A DNA stretch of 64,000 nt from Spongiactinospora rosea (lineage in GTDB: Bacteria; Actinomycetota; Actinomycetes; Streptosporangiales; Streptosporangiaceae). The position numbers and the translations under genes are program-made. The notes under the pieces are model-generated. The model ran no database searches and was not told the DNA's origin. It saw nothing but the letters and a program-made list of their open reading frames with translations. Positions 1 to 9,900 of this stretch are shown here, piece after piece. Positions within the stretch are counted from its first letter, which is position 1. Each line of letters opens with the position of its first letter. The stretch is from positions 558,001 to 622,000 of the forward strand of contig NZ_QMEY01000003.1 of assembly GCF_003315795.1 (NCBI RefSeq), given 5' to 3'.

Positions 1-303
1 GTCCGGTCCGTGGGATCGCCGAGGCTGCCGCTGCTCCGGGTGAACCGTCCCGGTCCCGACGACCCGGCGACCAGGGCGGCCCTCGCGGTGATCGTCTCAC
101 TGCCCGCGGCGCTCGCGCCCAAGGTCGCCGAGGTACGGGCCACGGGCCCCGAAGCCGTGTCCCTGCGCCTGGGGGACGGCAGGACGGTGGTGTGGGGCGG
201 CGCGGACCGCGCCCGGCAGAAGGCGCGTATCCTCATGACCTTGCTCAAGAAGCCCGCGGACAGCTACGACGTCAGCTCGCCCGAGGTCGTGACCGTGGAA
301 TGA
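1..303 (+). CDS. ftsQ: Cell division protein FtsQ, C-terminal end (partial)
   Basis: The reading frame is open from the first base and stops at 301-303, so only about the last 100 residues are present. The tail (LRLGDGRTVVWGGADRARQK, then KARILMTLLKKPADSYDVSSPE) looks like the end of the extracytoplasmic beta domain of actinobacterial FtsQ. FtsQ is a bitopic divisome protein that links FtsB/FtsL to early division proteins. Its position directly before ftsZ is the usual actinobacterial order and supports the call. The N-terminal cytoplasmic tail, membrane segment and POTRA domain lie outside the window. Confidence 0.85.
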   Translation, partial: VRSVGSPRLPLLRVNRPGPDDPATRAALAVIVSLPAALAPKVAEVRATGPEAVSLRLGDGRTVVWGGADRARQKARILMTLLKKPADSYDVSSPEVVTVE

Positions 304-351
304 GATCGTCAGGCCCGCCGCGACGGGCCGCCGGGGGTGCCGCGCGAAAAG

Positions 352-370
352 GACACGCCGCGACACGCCG
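352..370. promoter_or_regulatory. Two GACACGCCG direct repeats upstream of ftsZ, possible WhiA-like sites
   Basis: GACACGCCG occurs at 352-360 and again at 362-370, exactly one helical turn apart and about 25 bases before the -35 of the proposed ftsZ promoter. GACAC is the core of the site described for the sporulation regulator WhiA, which acts on ftsZ in Streptomyces. Binding here is inferred only from the motif and its location. Confidence 0.4.
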
Positions 371-392
371 GGCGCGCTTGCGGCGCGGTTAG

Positions 393-422
393 TTGACCCG
401 CGTAGAGCGTAACTCCTACTGT
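393..422 (+). promoter_or_regulatory. Likely ftsZ promoter
   Basis: TTGACC (393-398) and TACTGT (417-422) are separated by 18 bases, a good housekeeping-sigma promoter. A second perfect -35 hexamer, TTGACA, lies at 440-445. It is followed by unusually AT-rich DNA and then the short palindrome CTCAACTTGAG, a layout that resembles leaders of other actinobacterial ftsZ genes. The 264 bases between ftsQ and ftsZ contain no gene. Confidence 0.6.
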
Positions 423-567
423 CCGTATCAATCCTCAGGTTGACATAAATCTAAATCTCAACTTGAGGGTGAGGGTTTGGGAATCGCGGGCACGGCATCG
501 CCGTACCGCACGAACACCGTAAGTCACCGGAAACATCGCAAGTCAACGAGCGGAAAGGCCCCTCGTC

Positions 568-2031
568 GTGGCAGCACCGCAGAACTACCTCGCGGTCATC
601 AAGGTCGTCGGCATCGGCGGCGGCGGCGTCAACGCCGTCAACCGAATGATCGAGGAGGGACTCAAGGGCGTCGAGTTCATCGCCATCAACACCGACGCCC
701 AGGCGCTGCTGATGAGTGACGCCGACGTCAAACTCGATGTCGGCAGAGAACTCACGCGCGGCCTTGGCGCGGGCGCCAACCCGGAGGTGGGCCGCAAGGC
801 GGCCGAAGACCACCGGGAGGAGATCGAAGAGGTCCTCAAGGGCGCGGACATGGTGTTCGTGACCGCCGGGGAGGGCGGCGGCACCGGCACCGGCGGCGCG
901 CCCGTGGTGGCCAGCATCGCCCGGTCCCTGGGGGCGCTCACCATAGGAGTCGTCACCCGGCCGTTCAGCTTCGAGGGACGGCGGCGCGCCTCCCAGGCCG
1001 AGGCCGGAATAGAGACACTGCGCGACGAGGTCGACACCCTCATCGTGATCCCCAACGACCGGCTGCTGTCGATCTCCGACCGGCAGGTGAGCGTCCTGGA
1101 CGCCTTCAAGGCGGCCGACCAGGTGCTGCTGTCCGGTGTGCAGGGCATAACGGATCTCATCACCACCCCCGGTCTGATCAACCTCGACTTCGCCGACGTG
1201 AAGTCGGTCATGTCCGGCGCGGGCTCCGCGCTGATGGGCATCGGACACGCCAGGGGCGACGACCGCTCGGTCGCCGCCGCCGAGATGGCCGTCTCCAGCC
1301 CCCTCCTGGAGGCCAGCATCGACGGCGCGCACGGGGTGCTGCTGTCCATCGCGGGCGGCTCCGACCTCGGCCTGTTCGAGATCAACGAGGCCGCCCAGCT
1401 CGTCTCCAACGCGGCGGCCCCCGAAGCCAACATCATCTTCGGCACGGTCATCGACGACGCCCTCGGCGACGAGGTGCGGGTCACGGTGATCGCGGCCGGG
1501 TTCGACGAGCCGGCCAGGGAGAGCCCGGCACCTGTCGCCCACCAGCCCACGGCCCGGCCGCAGCCCGCGCGGCCCGCCGCGCCGGCCTCTCCGGGGCCGG
1601 TCCGCTCATCGCCGGGTACGCCGAGCGTCAAGGCGGACCACCGTACGGAGTCCGCCCGCTCCGACCCTCCACCCAGGTCAGAGGCGCCGCACAGACCCGA
1701 GCCGCGCCACGAGACCCCGCGCTATGAGACGCCGCGCGAGCCGCAGCGCCAGGAGATGCCCCGGCCCGAGCCGCGCATCGAGCCGCGCCCGCAGCCCCGG
1801 CCCGAACCGCGCCCCGAGCCGCCCGCGCCGGTGCGCCCGCTGGCCGGCGCCACCTCGCCGGAGGCGCCCGCCGACGAACCGCCCGGCCTCTCGCTGGCCA
1901 GGCCCGTCGCCGAGCCCGCCACCTCGCCCGCCCCGCCCACGCCGATCAGCTCCCGGATGCCGGACCAGCCCCGGCCCCGGGTCGTCTTCGAGGAGGAAGA
2001 GGAACTCGACGTTCCCGACTTCCTGAAGTGA
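568..2031 (+). CDS. ftsZ: Cell division protein FtsZ
   Basis: FtsZ is the tubulin-like GTPase that polymerises into the Z-ring. The N-terminal nucleotide fold begins near residue 10 ([16 protein letters not shown]). The GTP-binding signature GGGTGTG is near residues 103-109, and the T7-loop/C-terminal GTPase domain ends near residue 320. A Pro/Arg/Glu-rich linker follows, ending in the canonical tail DVPDFLK (residues 481-487), which binds SepF and other partners. At 487 residues the protein is clearly longer than the roughly 380-400 usual for actinobacteria; the extra length is in the linker, with repeated RPEPR-type units. The GTG start at 568 follows the purine-rich GGAAAGG. yggS and sepF follow. 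Confidence 0.97.
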   Translation: MAAPQNYLAVIKVVGIGGGGVNAVNRMIEEGLKGVEFIAINTDAQALLMSDADVKLDVGRELTRGLGAGANPEVGRKAAEDHREEIEEVLKGADMVFVTAGEGGGTGTGGAPVVASIARSLGALTIGVVTRPFSFEGRRRASQAEAGIETLRDEVDTLIVIPNDRLLSISDRQVSVLDAFKAADQVLLSGVQGITDLITTPGLINLDFADVKSVMSGAGSALMGIGHARGDDRSVAAAEMAVSSPLLEASIDGAHGVLLSIAGGSDLGLFEINEAAQLVSNAAAPEANIIFGTVIDDALGDEVRVTVIAAGFDEPARESPAPVAHQPTARPQPARPAAPASPGPVRSSPGTPSVKADHRTESARSDPPPRSEAPHRPEPRHETPRYETPREPQRQEMPRPEPRIEPRPQPRPEPRPEPPAPVRPLAGATSPEAPADEPPGLSLARPVAEPATSPAPPTPISSRMPDQPRPRVVFEEEEELDVPDFLK

Positions 2032-2130
2032 TCCTTCTCACCCTCGGCCCGATGCGGGGCGGGAAAGGGGGAGGGGGGACGATGGTGCCGCTGAGTGAAT
2101 GCCAACGTGACGACTGGTGGGCGGCGAGAA

Positions 2131-2835
2131 GTGAGCGGGACGACACGGCGCGAGGAGATCGCGGCGGGGCTTGAGGCGGTAGAGGCGCGCATCGCGGCGG
2201 CGTGCCGTGCGGCGGGCAGGGACCGGGCGGAGGTCTCGCTGGTCGCCGTGACCAAGACCTACCCCGCCTCCGATGTGCGGATTCTCGCCGGACTCGGGGT
2301 CCGTGACGTCGCCGAGAACCGCGCCCAGGAGGCGGCGGGCAAGGCGGAAGAATGCGCTGATCTTCCGCTGACCTGGCATTTCGTCGGGCAGTTGCAGACC
2401 AACAAGGTCCGTCTGGTGGTCGGCCATGCCGCGGTCGTGCACTCGGTGGACCGCCCGCGGCTGGTCGGTGCGTTGAGCACAGAGGCCGTGCGGGCCGGGC
2501 GGGAGGTCGGCTGCCTGGTACAGGTGGCGCTGGACGACGATCCGACACGCGGTGGCGCGAGGCCCGCCGACGTGCTCGCGGTGGCCGACGCGGTGGCGGC
2601 GGCCGAGGGGCTGGCGCTGCGCGGGGTGATGGCGGTCGCGCCGCTGGGGGAGGAGCCCGCCAAGGCGTTCGCCCGGCTGCGCGAGATCGCGGGGGCGGTA
2701 CGCGCCGGGCACCCGGCCGCCACCGTCATCTCCGCGGGGATGAGCGGCGACCTGGACGAGGCGATCGCAAACGGCGCGACACACCTGCGGATCGGTACGG
2801 CGTTGCTCGGTCGCCGGAAGCCCTTCGTCAGGTAA
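2131..2835 (+). CDS. YggS/PROSC-family PLP-binding protein
   Basis: A PLP homeostasis protein with an alanine-racemase-like barrel, routinely found between ftsZ and sepF. The PLP-lysine motif is [15 protein letters not shown], and [30 protein letters not shown] and the C-terminal [18 protein letters not shown] are all family signatures. I chose GTG 2131 because a GGCGAGAA stretch precedes it; GTG 2095, 12 codons upstream in frame, is also possible. The polyphenol oxidase/YfiH gene that often sits between ftsZ and yggS is absent. Confidence 0.92.
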   Translation: MSGTTRREEIAAGLEAVEARIAAACRAAGRDRAEVSLVAVTKTYPASDVRILAGLGVRDVAENRAQEAAGKAEECADLPLTWHFVGQLQTNKVRLVVGHAAVVHSVDRPRLVGALSTEAVRAGREVGCLVQVALDDDPTRGGARPADVLAVADAVAAAEGLALRGVMAVAPLGEEPAKAFARLREIAGAVRAGHPAATVISAGMSGDLDEAIANGATHLRIGTALLGRRKPFVR

Positions 2836-2954
2836 TGTCCACTCAAGTGGGCCTTGACGTCCACGCTCCAGGAGAGGTCGATCAGCGGTCAGCTCCAAAA
2901 GGGGGTACGGCTGCCGTCACGGACCCGCAAGTGCTGACGGAGGAAGACGTAGCG

Positions 2955-3458
2955 ATGGCCGGCGCGATGCGCAAGATGGCGGTCTACCTCGGCCTCGTGG
3001 AGGACGACCGCTACGAGAGGTACGACCAATACTCCGAGGACGACTACGACGAGTACGACGAGTCGAGGCGTCCCGCGGAAGAGCGCGAGCCCGCGGTCCA
3101 CGAGCGCGACGAGGAGACCGATCCCGGCCTGCCCGCCCCCCGGCCCGCGACGGCCGTGATGGAGCGCCGGACGACCGACCTGGCCAGGATCACCACCCTG
3201 CACCCGCGCACGTACAACGAGGCGCGCACGATCGGCGAGCACTTCCGTGACGGCACGCCGGTCATCATGAACCTTACGGAGATGGTCGACAGCGATGCCA
3301 AGCGTCTTGTCGATTTCGCGGCAGGTCTCGTCTTTGGGCTACATGGGAGCATCGAACGTGTTACCAACAAGGTGTTCCTGTTGTCCCCAGCCAATGTCGA
3401 GGTGACTGCCGAGGACAAGGCCCGAATCGCGGAACGCGGGTTCTTCAACCAGAGTTAG
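2955..3458 (+). CDS. sepF: Cell division protein SepF
   Basis: SepF anchors FtsZ to the membrane and serves as its main tether in actinobacteria. The protein of 167 residues starts with the short amphipathic membrane-binding helix ([18 protein letters not shown]). An acidic Tyr/Asp/Glu-rich linker follows, and then the C-terminal SepF core from about residue 85 ([50 protein letters not shown]), which dimerises and binds the FtsZ tail. The ATG at 2955 has an excellent SD (GGAGGA, 2939-2944). The frame is open upstream to 2835, but that extension has no family similarity. Confidence 0.96.
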   Translation: MAGAMRKMAVYLGLVEDDRYERYDQYSEDDYDEYDESRRPAEEREPAVHERDEETDPGLPAPRPATAVMERRTTDLARITTLHPRTYNEARTIGEHFRDGTPVIMNLTEMVDSDAKRLVDFAAGLVFGLHGSIERVTNKVFLLSPANVEVTAEDKARIAERGFFNQS

Positions 3459-3552
3459 AGTTCCACTATGGACGTGACCGACCGGCCCATTGGCCCCCGG
3501 CGTGAGCGGGGATGGGGATGGCGGGGTACCGGGATGGAGGCAGGGCGACACT

Positions 3553-3840
3553 GTGGGGATCGTTAGTGAGATCTTGGTCGTTGTCCTGTCGATCTATCTG
3601 GTGCTCCTCATCGGCAGAATGATCTTCGAGACGGTGCAGGCGTTCGCCCGGCAGTGGCGTCCGACCGGCGCGGTATTGGTGCTGGCAGAGGCCACATACA
3701 CGGTGACCGACCCACCTCTCAAGTTCCTCCGCCGTTTCATTCCGCCCCTCCGGTTGGGTACGGTGGCCTTTGACCTAAGCTTCACAGTGCTCTTCATTGT
3801 GGTCTTGGTCTTGATCCAGATCGTGTCCGCGCTTCGTTGA
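3553..3840 (+). CDS. YggT-family membrane protein
   Basis: A small integral membrane protein (95 residues) of the YggT family, always found with sepF and divIVA. Two hydrophobic segments are visible: near residues 2-22 (VSEILVVVLSIYLVLLIG) and near the C terminus (LSFTVLFIVVLVLIQIVSA). Between them is the family motif TDPPLKFLRRFIPPLRLG. The GTG at 3553 follows GGAGG at 3535-3539; an in-frame start at 3490 would add residues not typical of the family. Its molecular role is not settled, though location suggests a membrane function around division or polar growth. Confidence 0.9.
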   Translation: MGIVSEILVVVLSIYLVLLIGRMIFETVQAFARQWRPTGAVLVLAEATYTVTDPPLKFLRRFIPPLRLGTVAFDLSFTVLFIVVLVLIQIVSALR

Positions 3841-3889
3841 CGGGTACCGTCCCTCCGGACAGACTCCCAAGCGCGCCAAGGAGACCGAA

Positions 3890-4762
3890 ATGCCGCTGAC
3901 GCCCGCCGATGTGCGGAACAAGCAGTTCAGTACGACCCGGCTGCGGCCGGGCTACGACGAGGAAGAGGTTGACGCCTTCCTCGACGAAGTGGAGGCCGAG
4001 CTCGACCGCCTGATCCAGGAGAACGAGGAGCTGCGCGCCAAGCTCGCCGAGTGCCTGCGTGGCAAGGTCCCCGGCGGAATGGGCGTCGGCATGACCCCCG
4101 CCCCGGTGGCGGAGCCCAAGCCGGAGATGATGGCGCCGCAGCCCGAGCCGATGAAGGCGCCCGAGCCGCCGCCGCAGCAACAGCCGCAGCAGCAGCCGGT
4201 CCCCGTCGGCATGGGCATGCCGCCCGCCGAGGACAACATGGACACCGCGGCCCGCGTGCTCGCCCTCGCCCAGCAGACGGCCGACCAGGCCATCGCGGAC
4301 GCCCGCCGGGAGGCGGACGAGACCGTGACCAGGGCCCGCCGCGAGGCCGACGACATCCTCGGCAAGGCCAGGCGCCAGGCCGAGCAGGTCATCGGCGACG
4401 CCCGTGCCCGCGCCGAGACGCTGGAGCGCGACGCCCAGGAGCGCCACCGCCAGGCCATGGGTTCGCTCGTCCAGACGCGTGACGAGCTGGAGCGCAAGGT
4501 CGAGGAGCTGCGCAGCTTCGAGCGCGAGTACCGCAGCCGCCTGAAGCTGTATCTGGAGGACCAGCTGTCCAAGCTGGACATCGCCGGTGACGGCAGTGGC
4601 GCGTTCCCGATCGTCGGCGGGCAGATGCCGGCGAGCCCCGCGATGTCGCGTGCGCCGGGTCAGCAGTCGCTGCAGGGCGGACCTGGCTCGTTCGGCCCCG
4701 AGGCCGGGCAGCACCAGGGCGCCTTCCAGACGGCGGACGGCCCGCACAACGACCGCAGGTAG
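3890..4762 (+). CDS. divIVA: DivIVA/Wag31 polar growth protein
   Basis: DivIVA is a membrane-curvature-sensing coiled-coil scaffold that marks cell poles and directs apical wall growth in actinobacteria. The N-terminal lipid-binding domain is clear (PLTPADVRNKQFSTTRLRPG, then YDEEEVDAFLDEVEAELDRL). A Pro/Gln/Met-rich linker spans roughly residues 60-115. A long coiled coil rich in Ala/Arg/Glu heptads follows (about 120-235), with a Gly/Gln/Pro tail. The ATG at 3890 follows AAGGAGA. At 290 residues it is of normal length for the order. It closes the sepF-yggT-divIVA group. Confidence 0.95.
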   Translation: MPLTPADVRNKQFSTTRLRPGYDEEEVDAFLDEVEAELDRLIQENEELRAKLAECLRGKVPGGMGVGMTPAPVAEPKPEMMAPQPEPMKAPEPPPQQQPQQQPVPVGMGMPPAEDNMDTAARVLALAQQTADQAIADARREADETVTRARREADDILGKARRQAEQVIGDARARAETLERDAQERHRQAMGSLVQTRDELERKVEELRSFEREYRSRLKLYLEDQLSKLDIAGDGSGAFPIVGGQMPASPAMSRAPGQQSLQGGPGSFGPEAGQHQGAFQTADGPHNDRR

Positions 4763-4811
4763 GCTTCCGGGTCACGTCACTCTCCCCGACCCGTAAGCCG
4801 GGAGTCACTCT

Positions 4812-6860
4812 GTGATCTTCGTAAGTGCTGGACTCGTACTAGCCGCGATCGTGCTGCTGATCGCGGGCATCGTGCTGGCCGAGCCGTCCCTTGTGATGTG
4901 GTCGATCGTGGTCAGCGTGCTGTCCGCGGTCTTCCTGCTGATCGGGGTGCTGCTCCGCAGGCACGCCCTGTTCCCCCGCGGGGGGCCGGCGAAGGCGACG
5001 ATGCCTCCGCCCGCGCCCCTTCAGGCCGGCCCCTACCAGGCCGGTCCGATGGCGTCGCCGATGATGGCGGCTCCACCGCCGCAGGCCGTCCAGCACATGG
5101 CCACGATGCCTTCTCAGCCCCGTGCCCACCATCCGATGGCCGCGGGGGCCTCCCCGGTGGCCCCCAGGCGCGCGGGCGGCATCTCGCCGGACGCGATCGT
5201 GCTGGTGATACCCGGGCGCAGGCGCTACCACGTGGCGGGCTGCAGGCAACTCGCCGGCCGCGACCATGAGGAGCTGACTTACGAGGAGGCCCGGGAGGAG
5301 GGTTTCTCACCCTGCACCACCTGCCTTCCCGACGCCGCCCTCGGCGGAGTCCAGGCACCCCCCACTCCCGAGCCCGCGTCCTCTCCCGCCGAGGGGACCA
5401 CGCAGACCACACAGACCCTTCAGACCATTCACCCCGAGCCGACCACCAACCCGGTCCGCGTCGCACGCCCCGCCTCGGGCGCCGACGGCCCGGATCGCCC
5501 CGGCGCCGTACCCATCGGCCGCGTGACCCCCGAGCCCGCCGGGCCCCCGCCCGCCGAGCCCGCCGGCCGAGAGGCGCCCCCCGCGCGCCCCTCCGCCTCC
5601 ACCGCCACCCCGGCAGAGTCGCCTTCCGCCACCCCGGCCGATTCCGCCGCCCCGCCGTCCACGCCGGGTTCCCCCGCGCCGGACGCCCCCACGGGCCCCA
5701 AGCCCGCCCCATCTGCTTCCGCAGCCGCCTCGCGCCCCGCGCCTGGTTCTCCTACCGGTTCGCCGTCCGTGTCGCCTTCTTCCGCGCCTGCGGCTTCTCC
5801 CGCCTCCGCCGGTGGCCCTGGTTCGCGGCCCGCGCCGGACTCTTCTGCGTCGGACACGCCCGCGGCTTCCAAGCCCGCCTCGCCTGCCTCTGGTCCCGTC
5901 GCCTCGCGCCCCGCGCCTGGTTCTCCTACCGGTTCGCCGTCCGTGTCGCCTTCTTCCGCGCCTGCGGCTTCTCCCGCCTCCGCCGGTGGCCCTGGTTCGC
6001 GGCCCGCGCCGGACTCTTCTGCGTCGGACACGCCCGCGGCTTCCAAGCCCGCCTCGCCCGCCTCTGGTCCCGCCGTCTCGCGGCCCGCGCCGGACGCCCC
6101 CACGGGTCCCAGGCCCGCTTCGCCTGCTTCCACGGCCGCGTCGGACACGCCCGCGGCTTCTAAGTCCGCCTCGCCTGCCTCTGGTCCCGCTGCCTCGCGG
6201 CCCGGGCCTGGTTCTTCTACCGGTTCGCCGTCCGCGGCTTCTCCCGCCTCGGCCGGTGGCGCTGGTACGCGGCCTGCGCCGGATGCCGGGGGGCCGCCGC
6301 GTGGGCCCGGACGTCCTGCCCAGGAGCCGCCGTCCCGCTCCTCCGCGCCGCAGGATTCCGGCCCGCGTGATCGGCCCGAGGGCGAGAGCGCCCGGGGTGG
6401 TGGGTCGGGGGTGGCCGGTACGCCCGTGTCCTGGTTCGGCTCGCCGGCGGAGGGGCCCGCGTCCGGCCAGAAGAGCGCGGGGGACACCCGGGAGGAGAAG
6501 GCCGCCGCCGGTGGCAGCGCCACGCCCGGGCAGAAGCCCGCCAAGGCGCCGGATGACGCTCCCCGGGACAAGGACACCCCGGGTGATGTGCCCGCGCCCA
6601 CGGTCGGGGGCGAGCCACGGGTGTTCGCCGATGACGCCACCCGGGTGGTGGTGACCGTGGACGAGGAGAACTCCGACCCCGGCCACCGTCCCTCGCCCAC
6701 TGCGCGGAGCGTCAAGGTCGTCTCCGGCACCGGGCGTTTCCACACCACCAACTGCCCCCTCGTGCGCGCCGCCGCCGCCGACTCCGTCGAGACGATGCCC
6801 AGGGCCAAGGCCGAGGCCGCCGGACTCACCCACTGCTTGGTCTGCATAACGAGCGACTGA
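4812..6860 (+). CDS. Membrane protein with two paired-Cys motifs and a Pro/Ser/Ala-rich repeat region
   Basis: No confident family assignment. Two hydrophobic segments (about residues 2-24 and 30-52) form a hairpin with almost nothing between them. A first small Cys module follows at about residues 138-173 (YHVAGCRQLAGRDHEELTYE, then SPCTTCLPD). About 450 residues of Pro/Ser/Ala-rich low complexity follow, including a near-perfect 58-residue repeat. A second copy of the Cys module closes the protein at about residues 643-682 (FHTTNCPLVRAAAADSVETM, then THCLVCITSD). Each module has the pattern C-(many)-CxxC and resembles metal-binding-like segments of nuclease-associated domains, but with no catalytic domain. 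GTG 4812 follows GGGAGTC. Location next to divIVA hints at a cell-envelope role; that is inference. Confidence 0.75.
   Translation: MIFVSAGLVLAAIVLLIAGIVLAEPSLVMWSIVVSVLSAVFLLIGVLLRRHALFPRGGPAKATMPPPAPLQAGPYQAGPMASPMMAAPPPQAVQHMATMPSQPRAHHPMAAGASPVAPRRAGGISPDAIVLVIPGRRRYHVAGCRQLAGRDHEELTYEEAREEGFSPCTTCLPDAALGGVQAPPTPEPASSPAEGTTQTTQTLQTIHPEPTTNPVRVARPASGADGPDRPGAVPIGRVTPEPAGPPPAEPAGREAPPARPSASTATPAESPSATPADSAAPPSTPGSPAPDAPTGPKPAPSASAAASRPAPGSPTGSPSVSPSSAPAASPASAGGPGSRPAPDSSASDTPAASKPASPASGPVASRPAPGSPTGSPSVSPSSAPAASPASAGGPGSRPAPDSSASDTPAASKPASPASGPAVSRPAPDAPTGPRPASPASTAASDTPAASKSASPASGPAASRPGPGSSTGSPSAASPASAGGAGTRPAPDAGGPPRGPGRPAQEPPSRSSAPQDSGPRDRPEGESARGGGSGVAGTPVSWFGSPAEGPASGQKSAGDTREEKAAAGGSATPGQKPAKAPDDAPRDKDTPGDVPAPTVGGEPRVFADDATRVVVTVDEENSDPGHRPSPTARSVKVVSGTGRFHTTNCPLVRAAAADSVETMPRAKAEAAGLTHCLVCITSD
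5727..6074 (+). repeat. Two near-identical 174-bp tandem copies inside the coding region
   Basis: Bases 5727-5900 and 5901-6074 are two copies of a 174-bp (58-codon) unit, identical except for about two bases near the end. More divergent partial copies follow to about 6290. Identity at silent positions points to recent duplication or gene conversion. Confidence 0.9.
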
Positions 6861-6865
6861 ACGCA

Positions 6866-6910
6866 CGGAAGGGGGTGTGCGCGCCCGCCGGGCGCGCACA
6901 CCCCCTTCCG
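6866..6910. terminator. Bidirectional terminator hairpin, 21-bp perfect stem
   Basis: Bases 6866-6886 are the exact reverse complement of 6890-6910, with a 3-base loop. The hairpin fills the gap between the Cys-repeat gene (forward, stop 6860) and ileS (reverse, stop at 6917), so it can serve both. It has no long T-tract, as is common in actinobacteria. Confidence 0.9.
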
Positions 6911-6916
6911 CGTGTT

Positions 6917-9900
6917 CTAGCCTCCGACGCGGCGGAGCTGGAAGCTCAGCCCCAGGTCCGCGTCGCTGTGCGTGGGCAGCCCCGGTTCGGTGCCCTCGGT
7001 GAACGCCCCGGCCAGCACCTCATCGCCCACCGTGGCCGCGTGGGTGCGCATGGCCTGCGCCACGTCGGGCGAGCCGGCCGTCCACCACAGCTCGATCCGG
7101 TCGGTGATGGAGAGACCGGAGGACTTGCGGGCCTCCTGGATGAGGCGCACCGCCTCGCGGGCCAGCCCGGCCAGCCGCAGTTCGTCGGTGATGGCCAGGT
7201 CCAGCGCCACGGTCTCGCCGGTGCCGGTCTCGATCGCGCCGGTCTCGACCGCCCAGCCGGACCGCGGCTGCTCGGTGACGATCACGTCGTCGGGCCCGAG
7301 CTCCACCTCGCCGATCTCCTCCACCTGGACCGTCGCCGTCCCGCCCCCGCGCAGCGCGCCCGCCAGCGCGACCGGGTCGGCCGCCGTGACGGCCGCGGCG
7401 ACGAGCTTGGTACGCCCGCCGTACCGCTTGCCCAGGGCGCGGAAGTTCGGCTTGACGGTGAAGGACACCAGGTCGGCGGAGAAGCCCGACAGATCCTCCA
7501 GCTTCAGGACGTTCAGCTCGTCGGCGATCAGCGCCCGCAGCTCGCCGGGCAGGCTCGACCACCCGGGCGCGCCCACAAGGGCCCGTCCGAGCGGCTGACG
7601 CGTCTTCACGCCGGAGGAGGCCCGCGCCGAGCGGCCCAGCTCCACCAGCCGCCGTACGAGCGCCATACGCTCGCTCAGGGCCGGGTCGAGCAGGCTCTCC
7701 TCCACCTCCGGCCAGGTGGTCAGGTGGACCGAGGAGGGGGCCTCCGGAGCGCGCAGCACCTCCCACACGTGGTCGGTCAGGAACGGCGTGATCGGCGCCA
7801 TCAGCCGGGTCACCGTCTCCAGGCACTCGTACAGCGTGGCGAAGGCCGCCTGCTCGCCCGCCCAGAACCGGCGGCGCGAGCGCCGGACGTACCAGTTGGA
7901 CAGGTCGTCCAGGAAGGCGGCCAGCCTGCGCCCGGCGCGGGCCGTGTCGTAGCTCTCCATGGAGGCGGTGACCTCGGCGACCGTGCGGTGCAGCTCGGCC
8001 AGCGCCCAGCGGTCCAGCAGCGAGCGCCGCTCCGGCGGCGGCGCGGACGCGAGCGCGGCCGGCGACCACCCCTCGGCGTTGGCGTAGAGCACGAAGAACG
8101 ACGCCGTGTTCCAGTAGGTCAGCAGGACCTTGCGGACGATCTCCTCCAGCGCCGCGTGCCCGACCCGGCGCGCCGCCCACGGCGAGCCCGAGCAGGCCAT
8201 GAACCAGCGCAGGGCGTCGGCGCCGTGCTGGTCCATCAGCGGGATGGGCTCCAGCACGTTGCCCAGGTGCTTGCTCATCTTGCGGCCGTCCTCGGCCAGG
8301 ATCAGCCCGAGGCACAGCACGTTCTCGTAGGAGGAACGGCCGAAGACCAGCGTGCCGACCGCCATCAGCGAGTAGAACCACCCCCGCGTCTGGTCGGTCG
8401 CCTCACAGATGAACTGCGCCGGGTAGGCGCGCTCGAACGCCTCCTTGTTCAGGTGCGGCGCGCCCCACTGGGCGAACGGCATCGAACCGGAGTCGTACCA
8501 GGCGTCGATCACGTCGGGCACCCGGCGCGCCTCGGCCCCGCAGGTGGGGCAGTCGAAGGTCACGTCGTCCACGTAGGGGCGGTGCGGGTCGAGCGCGGAC
8601 AGGTCGCGCCCGGCGTGCCTGCCCAGCTCGGCCAGCGATCCGACGCAGGTCACGTGCGACTCGTCGGCGGTGCACACCCACAGCGGCAGCGGCGTGCCCC
8701 AGTAGCGCGAGCGCGACAGCGCCCAGTCGACGTTGTTGCGCAGCCACTCGCCGAACCGGCCCCACTTGATCGTCTCGGGGTACCAGGCGGTCTTCTCGTT
8801 CTCCGCGAGCAACTGCTCCTTGATCGCGGTCGTGCGGATGTACCAGGACGGCAGCGCGTAGTACAGCAGCGGCGTGTGGCAGCGCCAGCAGTGCGGGTAG
8901 CTGTGCTCGAAGTGCCCGCCGCGGAACAGCAGGCCGCGTGCGCGCAGGTCCGCGGTGAGCGCCTCGTCGGCGTCCTTGAAGAACTCGCCGCCGACCATCG
9001 GCACGTCGGCCAGGAACCGCCCGTCGGGCCCGATCGGGTTGACCACCGGCAGGCCGTACCGCTTGCAGATGGTCAGGTCGTCCGCGCCGAAGGCGGGGGC
9101 CTGGTGGACCAGGCCGGTGCCGTCCTCGACGGTGACGTAGTCGGCCAGTACGACGTAGTGCGCGCCGGGGATGTCCACCAGCTCGAACGGCCGGGCGTAG
9201 GTCGTGTGCTCAAGGTCGGCGCCGGAGAAGGTGGCGACCACTTCGGCGTCCTCTCCGAGCACGGACGCGGCCAGCGGCTCGGCCACGACCAGCGTCTCGT
9301 CCCGGCCCGCCGGGCGCGCGGCCACGTAGGTGACGTCGGGCCGCACCGCGACGGCGGTGTTGGACACCAGCGTCCACGGCGTGGTCGTCCAGATCAGCAG
9401 GTCGGCGCCCAGCTCGGCCAGCGGCCCGGAGGTCGCGGGCAGCCGTACGTACACCGAAGGGCTGGTCACCGTCTCGTACCCGCCGGGCTGGCCCAGCTCG
9501 TGGTCGGACAGGCCGGTGCCGCAGCGCGGGCAGTACGGCGTGATGCGGAAGTCGCGGAACAGCAGGTCCTTGTCCCAGATGGTCTTCAGCGACCACCAGA
9601 CGGACTCGATGTAGGAGGAGTCCATCGTGCGGTACGCCTGGGAGGTGTCCACCCAGAAGCCCATCCGCTCGGTCATCGTCTCGAAGGCGTCCACGTGCCG
9701 CAGCACCGACTCGCGGCAGCGGTCGTTGAACTCGGCGATGCCGTACGCCTCGATCTCGGGCTTGCCGGACAGGCCCAGCTCCCGCTCCACGGCGACCTCG
9801 ACGGGCAGGCCGTGGCAGTCCCAGCCGGCCTTGCGCGGCACGCTGTAGCCGCGCATCGACCGGTAGCGGGGGAAGACGTCCTTGAAGACGCGGGCCTCGA

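Noticed and set aside
2082..2174. ATG at 2082 as a small gene before yggS
   Set aside because: Out of frame with yggS, only 30 codons and poor SD spacing; not related to the missing YfiH-type gene.
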